Assembly (NCBI RefSeq): GCF_015354735.1 | Contig: NZ_JACEFJ010000002.1 | Coordinates: 682,001-746,000 of the forward strand | Direction: 5' to 3' | DNA: 64,000 nt | Origin: Pararhodonellum marinum | GTDB taxonomy: Bacteria > Bacteroidota > Bacteroidia > Cytophagales > Cyclobacteriaceae | Shown: positions 44,732-55,800 of the stretch, piece after piece | Layout: the number at the start of each line of letters is the position of its first letter | Position numbering within the stretch: position 1 is the first letter of the stretch | Notes under the pieces: model-generated | The model's input: only the letters and a program-made list of their open reading frames with translations | The model's database searches: none | Told to the model about the DNA's origin: nothing | Program-made: the position numbers and the translations under genes

Positions 44732-45922
44732 ATGAAACCTAAAGGCATTTCTATGGCTTCGGGTGCTTTCTATCGAATTGGAGGCGCTCTGATGGCTACT
44801 TTGATCCTATTTCTGTCAATGGGAGTTTTCCAATCCTGCAGTACGGGAAACAGTAAAGAAAATCAAAAGATCAGCTTGATCAATATTCCGATTTTAGAGC
44901 TGAAACCGAAATCCATCGATGTTCCAAAAACATATGTATGTGATCTTCAGGCCGTACAGTTTGTTGAAGTACTGGCTAAGGTGGAAGGCTATGTGGAGCA
45001 GATTTATGTGGATGAAGGTCAGCCTGTTAAAAAAGGTGATGTTTTATTCCAATTGACCTCTGCGGAATTCAATGAACTGGTGAATTCTGCCAATGCCAAA
45101 TACATGCAGGCAAAGGCAGAGTCCAAAGCTGCCCAACTTGAAGTAGAACGGTTACAAATTCTGGTTGATAAAAACATCATTACAGCATCTGAACTTGATT
45201 TGGCCAAGTCCAAAAAGGCTGTGGCAGAATCGACCATTGCGGAAGCGGAGGCTATGCTGAAAAATGCGAGGACGGGCCTTTCTTACACCAGCATCAAAGC
45301 ACCATTTGATGGGATTGTGGATCGAATACCCTATAAGAAAGGGAGTTTGGTCACAGCAGGAGATTTGTTGACCAACATCACTGACATTTCAGAAATTTTT
45401 GCTTATTACAAAGTGACAGAAAATGAATATCTGCAATATATGCGTGCAAAACTGGAAGGTGAAGCAGATGGAATGAGTGAAGAACTTAGCTTAATCTTAG
45501 CAGACGGGGAACAATATCCTTTCAAGGGTAAGCTGGAAACCATGGATGCAGATTTTGAAAAGGGAACGGGGTCTTTGGCTTTCCGAGTCAGATTTCCAAA
45601 CCCCGATCAATTGATCAAACATGGTGCTACCGGAAAAATCCTAATGACTTCTGAAATGGAAAATGTATTTCTTATTCCACAAAAATCAACATTTGAAATT
45701 CAGGACTATACTTATGTTTATCTTCTCGATGAGAACAACAAAGTTCGGGTTCGAAGCTTTAGACCTATTCAGAGATTTGGTGTCTATTATGTTTCAGACG
45801 ATTTTGAAGAAGGGGACAGGATACTCTATGAAGGTATTCAACAGGCCAAAGACGGGATGGAGATCGCTCCAGTTGCGGTTTCTGAATCCGAGGCATATGA
45901 TTCTTTAGAAGTATTAAATTAA
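44732..45922 (+). CDS. RND efflux periplasmic adaptor (MFP) lipoprotein
   Basis: The 396-residue product has a lipoprotein signal ending GVFQSC. The barrel-sandwich half-motifs are VEGYVEQIYVDEGQPVKKGD and GLSYTSIKAPFDGIVDRI, split by a coiled coil (about 110-180), then a beta-barrel domain. It links the inner-membrane pump to the outer-membrane channel. The next two genes encode these partners; the permease starts 15 bases downstream. An internal start near 44753 is a minor alternative. Confidence 0.92.
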   Translation: MKPKGISMASGAFYRIGGALMATLILFLSMGVFQSCSTGNSKENQKISLINIPILELKPKSIDVPKTYVCDLQAVQFVEVLAKVEGYVEQIYVDEGQPVKKGDVLFQLTSAEFNELVNSANAKYMQAKAESKAAQLEVERLQILVDKNIITASELDLAKSKKAVAESTIAEAEAMLKNARTGLSYTSIKAPFDGIVDRIPYKKGSLVTAGDLLTNITDISEIFAYYKVTENEYLQYMRAKLEGEADGMSEELSLILADGEQYPFKGKLETMDADFEKGTGSLAFRVRFPNPDQLIKHGATGKILMTSEMENVFLIPQKSTFEIQDYTYVYLLDENNKVRVRSFRPIQRFGVYYVSDDFEEGDRILYEGIQQAKDGMEIAPVAVSESEAYDSLEVLN

Positions 45923-45937
45923 TCCTTAGAGATAATT

Positions 45938-48900
45938 ATGCTAGAGATTTTCATCAGAAGGCCGATACTTTCCACCGTTATTTCCGTCTTCATTACCTTG
46001 TTGGGTTTATTGGCGCTGACCTCTTTGCCCATAACACAATTCCCTGAAATCGTTCCGCCTTCTGTCACGGTAACTGCCCGGTATACAGGAGCCAACGCAG
46101 ACGTTTTGGCCAAAGCCGTGGCTACCCCATTGGAGCGGGCCATTAATGGCGTTCCAGGGATGACTTACATGACCTCGGTAAATACCAATGATGGGATTAC
46201 CCTGATCAATATTGTTTTTGAAGTCGGTACTGATGCAGACCAAGCTGCTGTGAATGTACAAAATAGGGTTGCCACAGTATTGGATGAATTGCCGGAAGAG
46301 GTAATTCGTGCGGGTGTTCAAGCAGAAAAAGAAGTGAATTCTATGTTGCTTTACCTAAACCTGGTAACCTCAGATACTAGCCAGGATGAAAAGTTTGTTT
46401 ACAATTTTGCTGATATAAACATTTTACCTGAACTAAAACGAATAGATGGGGTGGGTTTCGCCCAAATCATGGGTTTTAAAGATTATGCCATGCGGATCTG
46501 GCTCAAACCAGACCGTTTGGTCGCCTATAACCTGTCTCCACAGGATGTGACAGAAGCTATCAGATCCCAAAATGTAGAGGCAGCACCAGGAAAATCAGGG
46601 ATATCTTCCGATAGGGATCCACAGGCTATTCAATATGTATTGAAATACACTGGAAAGTTCAATCAAGAATCGGATTACGAAAACATAACTTTGAAAGCGC
46701 TGCCGGATGGCTCCCTACTCAAACTTAGAGATGTCGCTGATGTCGAGTTTGATGCTTTGGAGTACAGCATGGTCTCCATGACTGACGGCAAGCCCTCAGC
46801 CTCCATCATGATCAAACAACGACCTGGGTCCAATGCCCGGGAAGTCATTAAAAATATTAAAGACAAAATGGAAGAGTTGGAGGAATCTTCATTTCCTCCA
46901 GGAGTGAGTTACGGAGTTTCCTATGATGTTTCCCGGTTTTTGGATGCCTCCATTTTTGAGGTGATCAAAACTTTGATCGAAGCTTTCCTTTTGGTTTCTT
47001 TGGTCGTATTCATTTTTCTCCAGGATTTCCGATCTACCTTGATACCAGCGATAGCTGTTCCTGTATCTTTGATAGGCACCCTCTTTTTTATTCAATTGTT
47101 TGGCTTTTCTATCAATCTATTGACCCTGTTTGCCTTGGTACTTTCCATAGGCATTGTGGTGGATAACGCCATTGTCGTAGTAGAGGCGGTTCATGTCAAA
47201 ATGCATAGGGACAGAATGAACGCGACCGATGCCACCATTGCCGCTATGAAAGAAATCGGGGGTGCCATTGTGGCCATTACTTTAGTCATGTCAGCTGTTT
47301 TTGTACCTGTAAGTTTCCTTTCTGGGCCTGTGGGAATATTTTACAGACAGTTTTCACTGACTTTGGCCATTGCCATTGTCATATCGGGAATCAATGCCCT
47401 CACCCTTTCTCCCGCACTTTGCAGTCTCTTGTTAAGGCCTTCAGATGTAGAACATAGTGGAAAAAATGGTTGGATGGACAGATTTTTTAATGGGTTCAAT
47501 CAAAAATATGAGGCCCTTTCATCAAAATATGCCATGGTTTTGGACAAAGTGGCGGCAAAACAGATCTTTACTTTTGGGGTATTGATCCTTTTTCTGGCTC
47601 TCACCTATGGTGGCATAGCCATTTTGCCTACTGGATTTATTCCCAATGAAGACCAAGGAATGATTTATGTCAATGCAACCACGCCACCTGGTGCCACTGT
47701 GGAAAGAACAAGGGATGTGATGGATCAGATTCAAGCCAGTCTGTTGCCATTGGAGGAGGTAGAGTCGGTTTCCACCTTGGCAGGTTATTCCCTAATGACC
47801 GAAACGGCTGGAGCCTCCTATGGTATGGGTATGATCAATTTAGTCGGATGGAATGATCGGGATAAGGATGTAAATGAATTGATTCAAAGTTATCAGGCCA
47901 GAACGGAACATATCAAAGGTGCAGAGATCCAATTTTTTTCTCCACCACCGGTACCAGGATTTGGAAATGCCTCAGGCTTTGAATTGAGGCTTCAGGACAG
48001 AACAGGAGGTGATTTAGCTGTCATGGCACAAGTAACGGCTAAATTTGTAGAAGAACTTAATCAGAGGCAGGAGCTCAAGGAAGTATCTACTAATTTTGAG
48101 CCTAATTTCCCTCAATATGTTTTGCATGTGGACCATGATAAGGCAGCCAAACTAGGTATATCGGTAAATCAGTCTATGGAAACCCTACAAAGTTATGTGG
48201 GGAGTTATTATTCCTCTAACTTTATCAGGTACGGGCAAATGTACAAGGTTATGATTCAGGCTTCTCCGGAATTTAGGACCAATCCGGAGGGAATATTGGA
48301 AATGTATGCCAAGAATGAAAGGGGGCAAATGGTGCCATACTCCAATTTTTTATCCTTGGAGAAGGTGTTTGGCCCGGAGCAGCTGACCCGGTACAACATG
48401 TTTACTTCAGCCCTTGTCACAGGTGATGCTGCGGATGGCTTTTCTTCCGGTGATGCGATCAAAGCGGTCGAAGAAACAGCAATTAAAATCCTACCGAGGG
48501 GGTTTGACATCGATTGGTCAGGGATTACCCGCGAGCAAATCGCCTCAGGAAATCAGGCGGTTTATATTTTCTTGTTGTCACTAGTCTTTGTTTATCTTCT
48601 TTTAGCGGCTCAATATGAAAGTTACTTCTTACCTCTTCCGGTTTTACTGTCTCTCCCTGCCGGGATTTTTGGGTCGTTTTTGTTTCTCAAGCTTGCCGGG
48701 TTAGAAAACAACATTTATGCACAGGTCTCCTTGGTCATGCTGATAGGGCTTTTGGGGAAAAATGCCATTTTGATTATCGAAATTGCCATCCAAAACCGAG
48801 CAAAGGGCTTGTCCATTCTGCAAAGCGCAATCAATGGAGGTGTGGAAAGGTTAAGGCCGATTTTAATGACTTCTTTTGCTTTTATTTCAGGTTTGATTCC

Positions 48901-49084
48901 TCTGGCTTTTGCATCAGGAGCGGGAGCTATTGGAAATAGGACGATCGGTACAGCGGCAGCTGGAGGCATGTTAATTGGAACCCTGGTCGGGGTAATCCTT
49001 ATCCCGGGTCTCTATGTTGTATTCGAAACCCTGGCTACCAAGTTCAAAAGAAAGGCTGACGAATCTCAAAAAGTGAAAGCATGA
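45938..49084 (+). CDS. RND multidrug efflux permease (AcrB/MexB type)
   Basis: The 1,048-residue protein is a full-length HAE1-type pump: N-terminal FIRRPILSTVISVFI, GIVVDNAIVVVEAV in TM4 with its paired proton-relay Asp, TPPGATVERT in the pore domain and GLLGKNAILIIE in TM10. It uses the proton gradient to expel hydrophobic compounds, probably drugs or bile-like agents. Its stop overlaps the OMF gene start by four bases, so the three genes form one operon. Confidence 0.94.
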   Translation: MLEIFIRRPILSTVISVFITLLGLLALTSLPITQFPEIVPPSVTVTARYTGANADVLAKAVATPLERAINGVPGMTYMTSVNTNDGITLINIVFEVGTDADQAAVNVQNRVATVLDELPEEVIRAGVQAEKEVNSMLLYLNLVTSDTSQDEKFVYNFADINILPELKRIDGVGFAQIMGFKDYAMRIWLKPDRLVAYNLSPQDVTEAIRSQNVEAAPGKSGISSDRDPQAIQYVLKYTGKFNQESDYENITLKALPDGSLLKLRDVADVEFDALEYSMVSMTDGKPSASIMIKQRPGSNAREVIKNIKDKMEELEESSFPPGVSYGVSYDVSRFLDASIFEVIKTLIEAFLLVSLVVFIFLQDFRSTLIPAIAVPVSLIGTLFFIQLFGFSINLLTLFALVLSIGIVVDNAIVVVEAVHVKMHRDRMNATDATIAAMKEIGGAIVAITLVMSAVFVPVSFLSGPVGIFYRQFSLTLAIAIVISGINALTLSPALCSLLLRPSDVEHSGKNGWMDRFFNGFNQKYEALSSKYAMVLDKVAAKQIFTFGVLILFLALTYGGIAILPTGFIPNEDQGMIYVNATTPPGATVERTRDVMDQIQASLLPLEEVESVSTLAGYSLMTETAGASYGMGMINLVGWNDRDKDVNELIQSYQARTEHIKGAEIQFFSPPPVPGFGNASGFELRLQDRTGGDLAVMAQVTAKFVEELNQRQELKEVSTNFEPNFPQYVLHVDHDKAAKLGISVNQSMETLQSYVGSYYSSNFIRYGQMYKVMIQASPEFRTNPEGILEMYAKNERGQMVPYSNFLSLEKVFGPEQLTRYNMFTSALVTGDAADGFSSGDAIKAVEETAIKILPRGFDIDWSGITREQIASGNQAVYIFLLSLVFVYLLLAAQYESYFLPLPVLLSLPAGIFGSFLFLKLAGLENNIYAQVSLVMLIGLLGKNAILIIEIAIQNRAKGLSILQSAINGGVERLRPILMTSFAFISGLIPLAFASGAGAIGNRTIGTAAAGGMLIGTLVGVILIPGLYVVFETLATKFKRKADESQKVKA

Positions 49085-50547
49085 TCGCTAAAATAAAAAA
49101 TAAGCTTCCAATTTGTGTCTTGTCGATTTGGGTTTTTGCGGTTGCTTGTCAAGTTCCCAAAAATACCCTCATTCAAGCATCTGAAATACCTCTGGAATTC
49201 GAGCAATCTCAGATTCCAAGTCAGCCTTCGGCTGCACTGCTCAATTGGGACATGTTCTTTGAGGACGAAAATCTCAAAAAATTGGTCCGTATAGGGTTAG
49301 ATAAAAACCAAGACAACTTAAAAGCATTGCAGAGCATTAACTTGGCAAGGGCTCAATTATCTATGGCCAAAGGCGGACTATTACCAACGGTAAGTGGGAT
49401 AGCCGGAGCATCCACCAGGAAATTCGGGGAATATACCATGGATGGTATAGGAAATGCAGATTCCAATCTTTCCCCCACAGTTCCTGAAGACAAAAAAATT
49501 CCTGATCCCTATAGAGATTTCTTTATTGGTGCAGATTTTCAATGGGAAATCGATGTGTGGGGGAAATTAAGAAACCGAAAATTGGCTGCCGCCAAAAGAT
49601 ACCTTGCTTCTGAAGAAATGGCTAACAATATCAAGACTTGGTTGATTGCTGAAATAGCCATGGGATATTACCAGCTCATTGGTTTGGACGAAGAACTTCG
49701 GATTCTGAATGATAACATCAGGTTACAGGAATTGGCAGTCAATCTATCTAAAGACCTTAAGTTTTCAGGAAAAGAAACCCAGCTTGCAGTGGATCAATTT
49801 GAGGCCCTGATGCTCAATTCTAAGGCATTGGCAGTCGAAAAAAAGAGGGAAATCAGAACTATTGAGCTTTACTTAAGTACTTTATTGGGAACATTTGTAG
49901 ATGAGATCCAACGGTTAAAGATGGAGGAGGCTTTTCAAGATCCAGAATTGCTGGAATTGGGACTACCCTCTGATTTATTGATTTACCGCCCAGATATAAG
50001 GATGGCCGAACAAAATTTATTGGCCACAAGTGCGGACATCAATGCCGCTAGAGCTGCATTTTTTCCTTCCTTCAATCTTATGGGAATGGCAGGTTTCAAT
50101 GCATTTGATTTCAGCAGGCTATTCCTTACTCCAGGATCCACAGTCTATCAAATTGGAGCGGGGTTGATGGCACCGGTTTTTCACAGGAATCAGATCCGAG
50201 CGGAATTTGAAGGTGCCAAGGCTTCTCAAAAAATTGCTTTGTTGGATTATGAGCAGACCGTGCTAAAAAGTTATCTGGAGATTTTGCAGTGGGTAAATGA
50301 TTTCAAAATGTATGATGAGCAGTTGCAGCTAAAAATTTATGAAGTGGAAGTACAAAAAAGGTCTGTGGATAATTCCAATACCTTGTTTTCAGTTGGGTAT
50401 GCAAATTATCTTGAAGTGCTTAATGCCCAAAGCAGAGCCCTTCAAGCTGAGATTGAGTTAGTAGAAATCAAAACCAATCAGCTGCAATCGCAGGTCAAAC
50501 TTTACCGTGCTTTGGGTGGCGGATGGATTGAAAAGGGAGAAGGTTGA
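49081..50547 (+). CDS. Outer-membrane efflux channel (TolC/NodT/OprM type)
   Basis: The 488-residue protein has a lipoprotein signal ending VFAVAC and two outer-membrane efflux repeats. The sequence LPSDLLIYRPDIRMAEQNL and AARAAFFPSFNLMGMAG are typical of the NodT/OprM group. It is the exit channel for the tripartite pump with the two genes upstream, whose permease gene it overlaps by four bases. Confidence 0.93.
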   Translation: MIAKIKNKLPICVLSIWVFAVACQVPKNTLIQASEIPLEFEQSQIPSQPSAALLNWDMFFEDENLKKLVRIGLDKNQDNLKALQSINLARAQLSMAKGGLLPTVSGIAGASTRKFGEYTMDGIGNADSNLSPTVPEDKKIPDPYRDFFIGADFQWEIDVWGKLRNRKLAAAKRYLASEEMANNIKTWLIAEIAMGYYQLIGLDEELRILNDNIRLQELAVNLSKDLKFSGKETQLAVDQFEALMLNSKALAVEKKREIRTIELYLSTLLGTFVDEIQRLKMEEAFQDPELLELGLPSDLLIYRPDIRMAEQNLLATSADINAARAAFFPSFNLMGMAGFNAFDFSRLFLTPGSTVYQIGAGLMAPVFHRNQIRAEFEGAKASQKIALLDYEQTVLKSYLEILQWVNDFKMYDEQLQLKIYEVEVQKRSVDNSNTLFSVGYANYLEVLNAQSRALQAEIELVEIKTNQLQSQVKLYRALGGGWIEKGEG

Positions 50548-50657
50548 GGATAAGTTGACTCGAAGGAATGTTTATTGCAATTACTATGGATGCTGCTTAA
50601 AGGTGATAGATATAGATAATGGGTGGATGTTAGGAAATTGACTTTACTAATAACCGT

Positions 50658-51569
50658 TTACAACTTCATCAGTGCCTCAAAGAAGCCCATGGTCTCCCCT
50701 TTCTTTTTGAAAATGACCATAGGGGTCAGATTATTGATTTCAATCAGTTTTTCCGCCATACTGCCCAATAGCACAGCCGCAGAATCCGTTCTTCCCCTGC
50801 TGCCCATGATGATAAGGTCGTTTTTATGCTCTTTGGCAAGTTTGAGGATAAAACGGGCCACATTACCATTTTCTTTCAATAAAAATTCACACGGATATTC
50901 CGGAAGTTTATTTTTTTGAATGAATCTGTGGTATTCCTTTTCTGCATTCCCTTTCATGATTTTCGCAAATTCTTCGAAGCTTTTGCCTGTCTTGTGGTAG
51001 CCGATCGGTACTTCATAGATGTGGATACATTGTACAGTGCCATTCAGTTTGTTTGCTATATGCTGGGCAAATTCAAGCGTCAATTTGGTGTAGGTGGAAA
51101 AGTCTATGGGTACCAGAATCTTTTCAGGTGCTTTGGCGGGCGCCTTTTCAGTAAGAAAGATTACTGAACAGGGGGCTTTTCTAGCCAGACTTTTGGACAA
51201 GGATCCACTGCCTTCCAAGCTTTCCTTTCTTCCGACCACCATAAAATCAACATCCTTGATTTTGGCCCACCGTAATATGGTATCTACGGAATTGCCTTCC
51301 TTTACACTGACCTCCCAGCTGACATTTGTAGGGATATCATGCTTGGCGATTTTACTGGAAAGGTCTTTACGAATGGCTTCATCCACCGGTGCCATCAAGT
51401 CAGGATAGGCCTCTGTGATTTCCTTGGGCAAAGTGAGGTCGCTGGCCACATGGACAAAATAAATGTTGGAAATATCAATGATTGGGGCGAGAGCCACAAT
51501 TTTTTGGATAAGAATTTCATCCATTTCAGTCAGGTCAAGGCCTACCATCACTTTAAAAGTTTTTGCCAT
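50658..51569 (-). CDS. Tandem universal stress protein (two Usp domains)
   Basis: The 303-residue product has two Usp domains. The second has the full ATP-binding motif G-x2-G-x9-G-S (GSRGRTDSAAVLLGS). The first ends LSKSLARKAPCSVIFL with a degenerate version of this motif. Such proteins are stress-response and adenine-nucleotide-binding proteins of the cytosol. It is convergent with the efflux operon. It is divergent from the 2H phosphoesterase gene. Confidence 0.9.
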   Translation of the reverse strand: MAKTFKVMVGLDLTEMDEILIQKIVALAPIIDISNIYFVHVASDLTLPKEITEAYPDLMAPVDEAIRKDLSSKIAKHDIPTNVSWEVSVKEGNSVDTILRWAKIKDVDFMVVGRKESLEGSGSLSKSLARKAPCSVIFLTEKAPAKAPEKILVPIDFSTYTKLTLEFAQHIANKLNGTVQCIHIYEVPIGYHKTGKSFEEFAKIMKGNAEKEYHRFIQKNKLPEYPCEFLLKENGNVARFILKLAKEHKNDLIIMGSRGRTDSAAVLLGSMAEKLIEINNLTPMVIFKKKGETMGFFEALMKL

Positions 51570-51714
51570 GTCGTTTTTCTGGATTTTTACCTCAAGTTAC
51601 TTTTTTTAGACTTGCTTTGAAATAAATTCAAGAATATTCTTTTGTAACCAACATGGTTTTAAAATGACCAATACTTTTTTATTAAATGAATTATTTCTGA
51701 ATTTTGACCTGTAG

Positions 51715-52266
51715 ATGCCAAAAATGCCTGCCAAATATTTTATCGCTGTGGTGCCCGAAGCGGAAATTCGTGAAGCTGTAAACCGCATCAAATTGGAAAT
51801 CAGGGAGAAATTCAATGCCAAGTATGCATTAAACTCCCCACCACATATCACCTTAAAGATGCCCTTTACATGGGATGAGAGAAGAGAGCAAAAGCTAATG
51901 GTTACCCTGGAGCAATTTTTTGTAGATAAGCCTGCCTTTGAACTGGTTTTGGAAGGGGTGGGACATTTTGGCAATCGGGTTGTTTACTTAAGTGTGAAAA
52001 ATGAACCTCAATTGATAAGTCTACAAAAGGAGGTGTCCCATATATGTAAGACAAAATTATTGCTCAATAGAGAAATGAGCGATCAAATTTTTAAGCCACA
52101 CATGACAGTAGCATACAGGGATTTAAAAACCAGGGACTTTCAACCTGTCTTGGAAATGGTAAAAGATATGGAATATTCTACGTCAATGTGGGTGAACAAA
52201 ATTACACTTCTTAAAAGAAAGGAACGCATTTGGGAGATTTGGAAAACATTTAAATTGAGTGGGTAA
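51715..52266 (+). CDS. 2H phosphoesterase (LigT / 2'-5' RNA ligase-like)
   Basis: The 183-residue protein has the two catalytic HxT motifs: PPHITLKMPF and FKPHMTVAYRD. The 2H superfamily opens 2',3'-cyclic nucleotides or joins 2'-5' RNA ends. The exact activity cannot be told from the motifs. The gene has its own start after a divergent Usp gene, with ATG 51715; 51724 would also fit the motif. Confidence 0.85.
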   Translation: MPKMPAKYFIAVVPEAEIREAVNRIKLEIREKFNAKYALNSPPHITLKMPFTWDERREQKLMVTLEQFFVDKPAFELVLEGVGHFGNRVVYLSVKNEPQLISLQKEVSHICKTKLLLNREMSDQIFKPHMTVAYRDLKTRDFQPVLEMVKDMEYSTSMWVNKITLLKRKERIWEIWKTFKLSG

Positions 52267-52884
52267 AATGATCATTAATTTTTCTTATCATTGTATTTCA
52301 AAAATATGCTTTTTAATTTCTTGCTGAATATAAAAATAATGCGCTAAAAATGGGATTTTTTCATCTAATTTATTTGGTTTCTATATTTTTCAAATTTTTA
52401 ATTTTTAATTCCGTTTCAATTTAGACCCAGATTAGATTATTTTTTTCATTAAATTTTCATTTTTTTTTACTTCGATGGATCTTCTTAAAACTAATTGATT
52501 GCATCTTCTCTCCTTCAATTTAAAGGATATAATTTGGGAAATGGCTAATCTGGGTAATTTGAAAATAAATAATTTTTAAATTTTCAGTAAAAACTTTTTT
52601 TTTATTAAGCGATCTTAATTACGGTTTCAAAATAAAATAAGGTTTAGAATCAATTTACTTTAATTGAATTAAAATAAATTAAGAAATATCGAAGAAATGG
52701 GTTAATTATTTACCGTATTTAAAATTAAGTACCAAAAAATGGTCAAACAGGCTTCTGAATTTAACCAAACCCATTTATTTGCCTTCAAAAATGGTTTCCC
52801 TTTTATTCAATTACCTTGCTTTTATTAATAAAAGTAGTCATAATTGCATTATTAATACTGTTAAAAAAACTTAAAGACAAACGT
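52267..52884. other. AT-rich leader upstream of susC
   Basis: About 618 very AT-rich bases precede the SusC start and contain no ORF with protein-like sequence apart from the false N-terminal extension from 52,816. A 15-base palindrome, tttaattgaattaaa (52,659-52,673), could be an operator but may be chance in this AT-rich DNA. A long leader suggests regulation before translation. Confidence 0.4.
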
Positions 52885-55800
52885 ATGAAGAAAGTTTTAC
52901 TAGGCTTTGCGTTGACACTGATCACGGTTTTTTCCGTAGTGGCGCAAAGTAGGACTGTAACTGGACGCGTCACATCCACTGATGAACCGGATGGCGTACC
53001 AGGTGTCAATGTCCAGGTTAAAGGATCGACAGTCGGTGCCATCACTGACTTAGACGGAACGTATTCGGTCAATGTACCGGATGGCTCCACTGCTTTGGTA
53101 TTTAGCTTTGTGGGATACTTAACCCAGGAAGTTGCCATCGGAAACCGTACAGTAGTAGATGTACTATTGGCACCTGATGTCAAGACCCTCAGCGAAGTGG
53201 TAGTAGTTGGGTATGGAACACAAGAAAGAAGAGAGGTGACTGGTTCAGTTACTTCTATTGACAATGCCGCCATTGAAAACTTGGTGACACCTTCCTTTGA
53301 ATCTCAATTGGCAGGTAGGGCACCAGGTGTTCAGATTACCACGCCAAGTGGTATTTTGGGTGCTAGGCCTATCATCAGAATTAGGGGCGTCAATTCACTT
53401 TCAGGAGGAGCGAACCCTTTGATCGTAATTGATGGTGTGCCTTTGGTAGACAGTGATCGTTCAAGTGTAAATGCATCCAACCCTCTTGCAAACATCAACC
53501 CGGCTGACATTGAGTCATTCGAGGTTTTGAAGGATGGATCAGCTACGGCGATTTTTGGTTCCAGAGCTGCAAACGGTGTAATTTTGATAACAACCAAAAG
53601 AGGTTCCACCGGAAAAGCTCAGGTTTCTTACAACGTCAGCATGGGTGTCAATGAGGAAGTCAATAGGTTCCAGGTTTTGAATGGTGACCAATTCGTAACC
53701 ATTGCCAACGAAAAGGTAACCAACGCAGGAGGTACCGGAAATGCAGTACAATCTGGAGTCAACACCAACTGGCAGGATTTTATATTCAGAAATGGTTTTG
53801 CCCAACAACACAACCTTTCAATCAGAGGTGGATCTGAGGCAACCAAATATTTCTTTTCCATCGGTTTTACCGATCAGGAATCTGCGATTATAGCCAATGA
53901 CTTAAAGAGATATTCTTTTAGAGCTAATATTGACCATGACATTTCAAGAAGAGTAAGAATTGGAGCAACCACCGCTTATTCTTATACTGAAATCAATGGC
54001 TTGAACAACGGTGCAAATTCCCTTTCGGGTGCAGTTTACAATGCAACCAGAAACCTCCCAAATGTGCCCATTTTTGATTCTGAGAATACAGCATTTGATG
54101 GATTCAATGTACAGCCTGATGGAAGTACAACTGGATTTGCTCCGAATTTGGTAGGTCCTGATAACAACATTCCCAATGTAGCCTTTGCCTTGACCAATAA
54201 CATTTACAGAAACAGGGTACATAGAATTAATGGTGCCACATTTGCTGAATTGGATATTGTCGAAGGTTTAACTGCAAGATCTCAAATTGGAATTGACTTA
54301 ACACTCAATGATGATTTTCAGTCTCTCGATCCAAGACACGGAGATGGAAGAGGTTCAAATGGGTTTGTTTTTATGCAAATGGCCCCTGTTTTCAGATGGA
54401 ACTGGACCAATACGCTGAATTATCAAAAAATTGTAGCAGAGGACCATACATTCAACGTAACACTAGGTACTGAGTACCAGTATACCAATTTCTATAACTT
54501 CTCTGCTCAAGGCACTGATTTCTCCGACAGGTTCTATATCCAAAGAAACCTAATTTCTGGTTCTTACAACAATCAGTTTTCTGGGGGAGGATTCTCAGAT
54601 ATCGGATTTGATTCCTATTTCGGAAGGGTAAATTATAGCTACAGAGGCAAATATTTGGCTACAGTAACGGCAAGAAATGACGGGATGTCTCAATTGCCAG
54701 CCGACAACAGAAGAGGTTGGTTCTTTGGAGGTTCCGTTGGATGGAGGATATCTGACGAAAACTTTTTTAACAGCTCTGTAATTTCTGATATGAAAATCAG
54801 GACATCTTACGCGGAAGTAGGAAATACGGAAATCCTTGATGGACAAGCCTTTCCCTACGCTGGGGGTTTTGGCCCGGTATTGGGCGGTGCAGGAGCTGGT
54901 ATTGGGTATAGCAACGTGGCCAACAATGCCCTAGGCTGGGAAAGGTCCGCTAAGTTTAACATAGGTTTAGATATGACCGTAGGTCAGGTTACCTTGATGT
55001 TGGATTACTTTACCAATGATGTGACTGACCTTGTATTGAATGCGCCAACTGCTTCCTCTTTGGGTGTACCTGGAAATAGCATTTCACAAAACATAGGATC
55101 ATTGATCAATAGAGGTTTTGAGTTAAGAGCACTTGCTAAAGTCATGGAGAGAGGCAACTTTATTTGGAATACCGACTTTAACTTCTCTTTCATTACCAAC
55201 GAAGTCACCAATTTGATCAGCCCGATTACCGGTACTTACAATAGAACCGAAGAAGGCAGGCCAATGGCTGAATTATATGGGTTTACCTGGATGGGTGTCA
55301 ATGCTGCCAATGGTAATCCGCTTTATTTGAGAAATGATGATGTTATCCAGTATAATTTACAACAAGGTGCATTAGGCTGGAGAACCTACGATGCCAATAA
55401 TCCTGGTGACGTTTCTACGGCTGCTGCAGGAGGACCTACCCAAGATTTCTTAGGAAATACGCTTCCAAAATGGTATGGTGGATGGACTAATAACTTTTCT
55501 TATAATAACTTCGACTTAGAAATCTTCTTGAGATACAGTGGAGGGAACTTCATCATGAATGAATCTTACAGAGGCCTTTTAGGACAGGGATTCTCCAATA
55601 ACCACGTAGATATCCTCAACAGATGGACAGAAAGTGGACAGACCACTGACATTCCAAGATTGTATTCTGGTCAGGATCAAAACATGTGGCAAACCTCCGC
55701 TTCCAACTCAAGATTTGTGGAAAAAGGGGATTTTGTAAGGGTTCAAAACATTGTTTTGGGTTATAGATTGCCTTCCCAGTGGTTAAGTTCCACTTTCAAC

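Noticed and set aside
52816-52884. In-frame N-terminal extension of SusC
   Set aside because: It would bury the signal peptide behind a hydrophobic, Lys-rich stretch; ATG 52885 gives the normal SusC start.
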